Assembly (NCBI RefSeq): GCF_013149805.1 | Contig: NZ_JABEZT010000008.1 | Span: 114,007 to 178,006, forward strand | From: Isoptericola chiayiensis | Lineage (GTDB): Bacteria > Actinomycetota > Actinomycetes > Actinomycetales > Cellulomonadaceae | Direction: 5' to 3' | Length of the DNA stretch: 64,000 bases | Shown here: piece by piece, positions 59,302 through 64,000 of the stretch | Position numbering within the stretch: position 1 is the stretch's first letter | How the letters are laid out: the number at the start of each line of letters is the position of its first letter | Position numbers and translations under genes: made by a program | Notes under the pieces: generated by a model | What the model was told of the DNA's origin: nothing | What the model saw: only the letters and a program-made list of their open reading frames with translations | The model's database searches: none

Positions 59302-61503
59302 TCAGGGCGTCCGTCGATCGACGTATTTGTCCATGACCCACCGGGCGACCTGCACGCGCGTGGACACCCCGAGCTTGGTGCGGATCCGCTCGACGTGCGT
59401 GCGCGCGGTGCCGGGGGAGATGACCAGCCGGGCGGCGATCTGGGGGTTGGTCAGCCCCTCGGCGACGAGCTCGGCGACCTCGTCCTCGCGCGGGGTGAGC
59501 ACCTCGTCGCCCGCCGGCGCGGCGCCGTCGCGCACCAGCCGCACCACGGCCGCGATGCCCAGGGACACCTCGTCGCCCTCGTCGTCGCCGGCGTGCGGCG
59601 AGCCGACCCGGCGTCGCATCCCGGCCGCCGCGCGTCGGCACTCGGCGGCGTCGTCCTCGCGGCGGGTCGCGGCGAGGATCTCGGCCAGCTCCTCGACGAG
59701 CGGGGCGGCCTCCGCGAGCGCCCCGTAGGCCGCGAGCTCGTCCAGGCCCGTCACGAGCAGCTCGCGGGCCTCGGCGAGCTCGCCGCGGTGCCGGGCGAGC
59801 ACGCCGAGCTGTCCGTGCACGCGTCCCGCCAGCCACACCTGCGGCTGGTCGTGCTGGCCGGAGAACACGTCGCGGGCTTCGAGCAGCAGGGTCCGGGCGG
59901 CGTCGTGGCGGCCGGCCCGCAGCTCGATGTCGCCGAGAGTGGCGCACCACACGGCGTGCAGACGCCGGTCCTCGGCGGGGTCGTAGAGCCCGAAGACCTC
60001 GGTGAAGAGGTCGCGGGCCTGGTCGTACCGCCCGCGGTCGGCGAGCACGGTGCCCAGGATGCCCGTCGCGGTCGGCAGCGCGGGGGCGAGGGCGGGCCCG
60101 GCCGAGCGGATGGTGGCCAGGGCGGCGCGGGCGTGCTCCTCGGCGTCGTCGAGCAGACCGAGGACTCGTTCGAGGTCGGCGCGGATGAGCCGTACCAGCG
60201 CGAGCTCGACCCCGTCCAGGCCGGGCGTGGAGGCCGCGATCCGCTCGACGCCGAATCGGATCCGGCCGGTGACGCGCCAGAACCGCATGAGCGCCATCAG
60301 CAGGTGCACGACGGCGGTCGTGTCGCCGTCGTCGACGGCCCGGTCGAGCGCTGCGACGGCGTCGTCGTGCATGATCTCGATACGCCGGACGTCGATCCGG
60401 GTGAAGAAGGGCGTGGTGCGGGCGGCGACGCCGACGGTGCCGACCAGGTGGCGCCGGTGGGCGGCGACGGTCTCGGCGTGCAGCGCGGGACCGGTCCGTC
60501 GGCGCACGTGCTCGCGGACGACGGCGAGCAGGTGGTACCGCGTCGGGTCGGTCGTGGTGTCGGCGACCAGGAGCGAGTGGTCGACGAGCCGGGCGAGCAG
60601 GTCCCGCGCCGCTGCCGGTGCGGCGTCCGGCAGGCACACGGCACGGCAGTCCTCGGCGTCGAACGTGCCGACGAACACCCCGGCACGCAGGAGGAGGTCC
60701 CGCTCGGGCGCGGTCAGCAGGTCGAGGCTCCAGTCGAGGGAGGCCGTCATCGTGCGCTGGTGCACGGCGCCGCCGCGCAGGGACGGCAGCGTCAGGTCGG
60801 TCGCCAGCTGCTCGGCGACCTCGGCGGGTCCGGCGCCGCGCAGGCGGTGCGCCACCAGGACCACCGGCAGGGGCAGTCCGTCGAGACGGCGGCAGATCTC
60901 GATCAGGGCGGGGGTGGTGCGGGGGTCGACGACGACGTCGGCGCCCGCCGCACGGGCCCGCTCGACCAGCAGGTCCACGGCGGCCCCGGGCGAGCCGTCG
61001 GGTCGGGTCACGCTCAGCGGGGCCAGCGGGACCGTGCGCTCCGCGGGCACGTCCAGGGGGCGGCGGCTGGTGGCCAGGACGGTGAGCTCAGGGCATCCCG
61101 CGGTCAGGTGCCCGACCAGCTCGGCGACCGCGTCCAGCACGTGCTCGCAGTTGTCCAGCACGAGCAGGGCAGGTCCGCGGCGCAGCTCGTCGACGAGCAC
61201 CTGGTCGGGGTCCAGCCGTCCCGGGCGCAGGCCGAGCCGGTGGGAGACGTGCACCGCCACGTCGTCGGGATGCTCGACGCGGGTCAGGTCCACGAACCAC
61301 CGGCGCCCGAACTGCACGGTCAGACGGTGGCAGACCTCGAGGGCCAGGGCCGTCTTGCCGCTACCGCCCGTGCCGGTGACGGTGACGACCGCCTGGGCCG
61401 CGGCGTCGACCGCGGCGAGGACCTCGTGGACCTCTCGGTCCCGTCCCAGGAGGCGAGGTCGGCGAGCGGGCAGGGGAGGTGCGTCGGCGTGCGGGTGGTC
61501 CAC
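59302..61503 (-). CDS. STAND ATPase LuxR-type transcriptional regulator
   Basis: 733 residues from GTG 61503 (TTG 61515 also possible). NB-ARC-like ATPase: Walker A VTGTGGSGKTALALEV (about 40-55) and Walker B ALLVLDNCEHVLD, then a winged-helix and TPR-like helical repeats, ending in a LuxR helix-turn-helix (LTPREDEVAELVAEGLTNPQ; VSTRVQVARWVM). Resembles the PknK-C/AfsR-SARP-like large regulators of actinobacteria; ligand and targets unknown. It stands between comEC and a glycosyltransferase gene on the same strand. Confidence 0.88.
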   Translation of the reverse strand: MDHPHADAPPLPARRPRLLGRDREVHEVLAAVDAAAQAVVTVTGTGGSGKTALALEVCHRLTVQFGRRWFVDLTRVEHPDDVAVHVSHRLGLRPGRLDPDQVLVDELRRGPALLVLDNCEHVLDAVAELVGHLTAGCPELTVLATSRRPLDVPAERTVPLAPLSVTRPDGSPGAAVDLLVERARAAGADVVVDPRTTPALIEICRRLDGLPLPVVLVAHRLRGAGPAEVAEQLATDLTLPSLRGGAVHQRTMTASLDWSLDLLTAPERDLLLRAGVFVGTFDAEDCRAVCLPDAAPAAARDLLARLVDHSLLVADTTTDPTRYHLLAVVREHVRRRTGPALHAETVAAHRRHLVGTVGVAARTTPFFTRIDVRRIEIMHDDAVAALDRAVDDGDTTAVVHLLMALMRFWRVTGRIRFGVERIAASTPGLDGVELALVRLIRADLERVLGLLDDAEEHARAALATIRSAGPALAPALPTATGILGTVLADRGRYDQARDLFTEVFGLYDPAEDRRLHAVWCATLGDIELRAGRHDAARTLLLEARDVFSGQHDQPQVWLAGRVHGQLGVLARHRGELAEARELLVTGLDELAAYGALAEAAPLVEELAEILAATRREDDAAECRRAAAGMRRRVGSPHAGDDEGDEVSLGIAAVVRLVRDGAAPAGDEVLTPREDEVAELVAEGLTNPQIAARLVISPGTARTHVERIRTKLGVSTRVQVARWVMDKYVDRRTP

Positions 61504-61603
61504 CGGGCCATGCAAGCATGCGGTTCCGGCGCGGGGCCCGACGGCGCGCGGTGCGGGCCCCGGGCGCCGGGTCGACCGGGCGCGGGGTGGGTCGGGCGTC
61601 GGC

Positions 61604-62752
61604 TCAGGTGTCGTCGGCCGTGAGCAGGCGGCGCAGGATCTCGAAGCGTTCGTCCCAGGTCCAGGACTCCGTGACGAACCCGGGTCCCGCGGCGCCCATG
61701 CGCCGGCGCAGCGGCTCGTCGCCGAGCAGGGTGACCAGCCGTCGCGCCACGTCGGCCGGGTCGGTGCCGTCGACGACGTACCCGGTGACGCCGTCGCGGA
61801 CGGCGTCGGGGGCGCCGCCCGAGTCGCCGACGACGACGGGCAGCCCGGCGGCCTGCGCCTCCAGGTAGACGATGCCCAGACCTTCGACCTCGAGGCCGCC
61901 GCGTCGGGTGCGCGACGGTCCGGCGAAGACGTCGGCGGCGCCGTAGAACGCCGGCATCGCCGCGTGCGGGTGTCCGCCTGCGAGCACGACCCGGTGGGCG
62001 ACATCGTGCTCGGCGACGAGCCGCCGCACCTGCTCGGCGTAGGGGCCGTCGCCGACCACGAGCAGTCGTGCCTCGGGCACCTCGCGCAGGACGGCGGGCA
62101 TCGCGCGCACGAGGGTGTCCTGGCCCTTGCGCGCGACGATCCGGGCGGCGCACAGCACCACGGGCGCGTCGGCGGGGATGCCGTAGCGCTCGCGGACGGC
62201 GCGCCCTCCGGCGGGGTCGGTGCCCGTGAAGGACGACGGGTCGACGCCGGGGGACAGGCGGACGGCACGGGCGGCGGCGTCGGGGCCCACGGCGTCGGCC
62301 AGCGTGCCGACCGTGCGGTCCGAGAGATAGGTGAGGTGGTCGACGTGCCGGCCGATGCGGCGCAGGGCGGCCCGGGTGCCGGGCACGCGCGCCCACCAGA
62401 GCTCGTGGCCGTGCGTGGTGGCCACGATGCGGCGCACTCCGGTGCGTCGGCGCAGGGCCGGGGCCATGAGCCCGAGGGGAGCGGCGGCGCCGAACCAGAC
62501 CGCCTCGCACCGGTGCTCGGTGGCGAGCCGGACGACGTCGCGGGTCCGGGCCGGGGTGGGCAGCAGCATCCGGGTGCGGGCACGGACCACCCGGTGGGGC
62601 AGCGCGCGGTCGGAGGCGTCCTGGCCGGGCGTGGACGAGGTGTAGACGACGACGTCGTCGGGGTCGAACCGGGAGGTCATGGCGTGCACGAACGTCTCGA
62701 TGCCGCCCTGGCGCGGTGGGAAGTCGTTGGTGACGACGAGGGTCCGGGGCAC
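61604..62752 (-). CDS. GT4 glycosyltransferase (PimB'-like mannosyltransferase)
   Basis: 382 residues, GT-B fold. LVVTNDFPPRQGGIETFVHAM is the N-terminal motif of PimB'/MgtA-type enzymes; CAARIVARKGQDTLVRAMP and EVEGLGIVYLEAQAAGLPVV form the nucleotide-sugar-binding half (E-x7-E: Glu pair present). PimB' adds the second mannose to phosphatidylinositol mannosides; length and motifs fit, but a related GT4 is possible. GTG start 6 nt after TAGCCT on the minus strand (62759-62764). Confidence 0.82.
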   Translation of the reverse strand: MPRTLVVTNDFPPRQGGIETFVHAMTSRFDPDDVVVYTSSTPGQDASDRALPHRVVRARTRMLLPTPARTRDVVRLATEHRCEAVWFGAAAPLGLMAPALRRRTGVRRIVATTHGHELWWARVPGTRAALRRIGRHVDHLTYLSDRTVGTLADAVGPDAAARAVRLSPGVDPSSFTGTDPAGGRAVRERYGIPADAPVVLCAARIVARKGQDTLVRAMPAVLREVPEARLLVVGDGPYAEQVRRLVAEHDVAHRVVLAGGHPHAAMPAFYGAADVFAGPSRTRRGGLEVEGLGIVYLEAQAAGLPVVVGDSGGAPDAVRDGVTGYVVDGTDPADVARRLVTLLGDEPLRRRMGAAGPGFVTESWTWDERFEILRRLLTADDT

Positions 62753-62824
62753 CGGGTCAGGCTACCGGCCGGCGGGAGCACGGCGACCGTCCACGCTGTC
62801 GGACTCCTCTGGCACGATGGCACC

Positions 62825-63844
62825 GTGCCGTCCGCTCCCCGCTCCCGTTCGCGCAGCCCGAAGTCGTCCGCGAACGCCCGCCCGTGGAGCGACCCTGTCC
62901 TGGCGCCGGTGGTCCTGGTCCGTGGGCCGGAGGACCTGCTCGCCGAGCGTGCCGTGGACGGCGTGGTGGGCCTCGCGCGGGAGCGCGACCCCGAGGTGGA
63001 GAAGGTCGAGCTGCAGGGTGCCGACTACACCGCGGGCGAGCTCACCGTGGCCGCCAGCCCGTCCCTGTTCGGCGAGGCCAAGGTGGTGGTGGTCCGCGGG
63101 GCGGAGGCGTGCACGGACGACCTGGTGGCCGACGTCGTCGACTACGTGGCAGCGCCCGACGGCGAGACCACGGTCGTCGTCGTGCACGGCGGCGGCAACC
63201 GCGGCAAGAAGATGCTGGACGCGATCACCCGGTCCGGCGCCCCGGTGCTGCAGTGCGACGCGATCACGCGCGACGCCGACAAGACCGCGTTCGTCGCGGG
63301 GGAGTTCAAGGCCGCCCGGCGGCGCGCCGAGCCGGCCGCGGTGCGGGCCCTGGTCGACGCCCTCGGGGCCGACCTGCGCGAGCTCGCGTCGGCCTGCGCC
63401 CAGCTCGTGGCCGACACCTCCGGGACGATCGGCGAGGACGTCGTGGACCGGTACTACGGCGGCCGGGTGGAGGCGACCGGATTCAAGGTGGCCGACGCCG
63501 CCGTGGCCGGTGACGCCGGCGGGGCCGTGGCGCTGCTGCGGCACGCCCTGGCGACGGGCGCCGACCCCGTTCCCGTGGTGGCGGCCCTGGCCCTGCGCCT
63601 GCGCACCCTCGCCCGGGTCGCGGCGATCCGGGGCGGGACGACGACGGCCCGTGAGCTGGGCCTGCAGGACTGGCAGGTGCGCAACGCCAACCGGGACCTC
63701 GCGCGGTGGACGCCGGAGGGGCTCGCCACGGCGATCACCGCCGTCGCGCAGGCCGACGCCGACGTCAAGGGCGGCGGGCGCGACCCGGTGTACGCCGTCG
63801 AGCGGGCCGTGCTGACGATCGCGCGCTCCCGCGGCACCCGCTGA
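62825..63844 (+). CDS. holA: DNA polymerase III subunit delta
   Basis: Clamp-loader subunit that opens the beta clamp. 339 residues. N-terminal AAA-like half (PVVLVRGPEDLLAERAVDGV; SLFGEAKVVVVRG), GGGNRGKKMLDAI, and C-terminal helical domain (FKVADAAVAGDAGGAVALLRH; GLQDWQVRNANRDLARW; ADADVKGGGRDPVYAVERAV) are typical of actinobacterial HolA. GTG 62825 lies 6 nt after CACGAT. In related genomes rpsT follows; here repeats and an insertion sequence follow. Confidence 0.93.
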   Translation: MPSAPRSRSRSPKSSANARPWSDPVLAPVVLVRGPEDLLAERAVDGVVGLARERDPEVEKVELQGADYTAGELTVAASPSLFGEAKVVVVRGAEACTDDLVADVVDYVAAPDGETTVVVVHGGGNRGKKMLDAITRSGAPVLQCDAITRDADKTAFVAGEFKAARRRAEPAAVRALVDALGADLRELASACAQLVADTSGTIGEDVVDRYYGGRVEATGFKVADAAVAGDAGGAVALLRHALATGADPVPVVAALALRLRTLARVAAIRGGTTTARELGLQDWQVRNANRDLARWTPEGLATAITAVAQADADVKGGGRDPVYAVERAVLTIARSRGTR

Positions 63845-63850
63845 CCGCGA

Positions 63851-63910
63851 CCCGCGAGGCAGGCAGCGTTCCCGCGAGGTAGGCAACGTTCCCGTGAGGT
63901 AGGCAGGCGG
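63851..63910 (+). repeat. 20-bp tandem direct repeat
   Basis: Three consecutive 20-bp units (63851-63870, 63871-63890, 63891-63910) share cccgYgaggYaggca; units 1 and 2 differ at two bases, unit 3 diverges in its last five. Directly after the holA stop and abutting the insertion-sequence end. Confidence 0.85.
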
Positions 63911-64000
63911 TTTCAACCGGTCATCGCAACACCTTGATGGTGGAGGTGTTGGATGGTTCGTGGTGGTGTGCCGGTGCCGCGGCAGTGGCGGCGGGTGTTC
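63911..64000 (+). mobile_element. Left end of an insertion sequence (truncated by window)
   Basis: From about 63911 (tttcaaccggtcatcgcaac) the sequence drops in GC and leads into a transposase-like reading frame with a good ribosome site. The exact left terminus and any target duplication cannot be set from one end. Element family is probably IS30-like, from resemblance of the protein start. Confidence 0.55.
63953..64000 (+). CDS. Transposase-like ORF, N-terminal fragment (cut by window edge)
   Basis: Sixteen codons (MVRGGVPVPRQWRRVF) run to the last base. GGAGG at 63942-63946, 6 nt before the ATG. The basic start resembles that of actinobacterial IS30-family transposases, which begin with a helix-turn-helix; this is recall from a very short piece. 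Confidence 0.5.
   Translation, partial: MVRGGVPVPRQWRRVF

Noticed and set aside
59110..61623. 837-residue open frame on the plus strand opposite the LuxR gene
   Set aside because: It is a GC-driven antisense shadow: no family motifs, no plausible start, while the minus strand carries clear Walker A/B and LuxR motifs.

Overview
The window is very GC-rich, gene-dense chromosomal DNA with many GTG starts. Gene families and synteny point to an actinobacterium, most likely of order Micrococcales (Cellulomonadaceae or Promicromonosporaceae type; inference from gene content only). No rRNA or CRISPR array was seen. There is one tRNA, and one mobile element is cut by the right edge.

Layout. A conserved actinobacterial housekeeping backbone runs left to right and is interrupted by accessory blocks. 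(1) 1-12.9 kb: rne (5' end cut), tdk, pcm, rplU-rpmA-obg, proB, proA, a 50-residue membrane protein, nadD, a low-complexity membrane protein, rsfS, a GpgP-like phosphatase and tRNA-Ala(GGC). (2) 13-43 kb, accessory: cupin; an ectoine-catabolism-like operon (DoeD/EctB-like transaminase, DoeA-like hydrolase, semialdehyde dehydrogenase, DUF1801); pntA-pntB; mqo; a PNPOx-like oxidase; two DHA2 and one DHA1 exporters; an SDR protein; a DUF222-HNH protein with a candidate SOS box; a DUF2599 lipoprotein; an iron-box-controlled siderophore-interacting flavoprotein; a quinone reductase; the NHEJ pair LigD/Ku split by a secreted RICIN/beta-helix protein and a SCO4848-family protein; a TetR/exporter divergon; a membrane metallophosphoesterase; a MntR-type regulator; and a VKOR protein. 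(3) 43-54 kb: leuS, then a JetA-JetB-JetC (Wadjet/MksFEB-type SMC) operon that overlaps leuS but has no JetD nuclease, then glgP. (4) 54.6-63.8 kb: degV, comEA, comEC, a STAND-LuxR regulator, a PimB'-like glycosyltransferase and holA. (5) The last 150 bases hold a 20-bp tandem repeat and the left end of an insertion sequence with the first 16 codons of a transposase-like ORF.

How the genes work together. The first block covers RNA decay, ribosome assembly, proline and NAD synthesis. pnt and mqo link NADPH balance and quinone-coupled malate oxidation. The 13.5-17.9 kb operon would feed a diaminobutyrate-type compound to aspartate or a related acid. Iron and manganese control appear through an IdeR-type box and a MntR-like regulator. 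LigD and Ku form a double-strand-break repair pair.

The most notable observations are the nuclease-less Wadjet operon, a recurrent TANNNT element 6-8 nt before start codons (suggesting widespread leaderless mRNAs that also settle several start sites), several readable operators (IdeR, LexA, Crp/GlxR, TetR), and the DoeB-less ectoine cassette with a metal-ligand-free M24 hydrolase.
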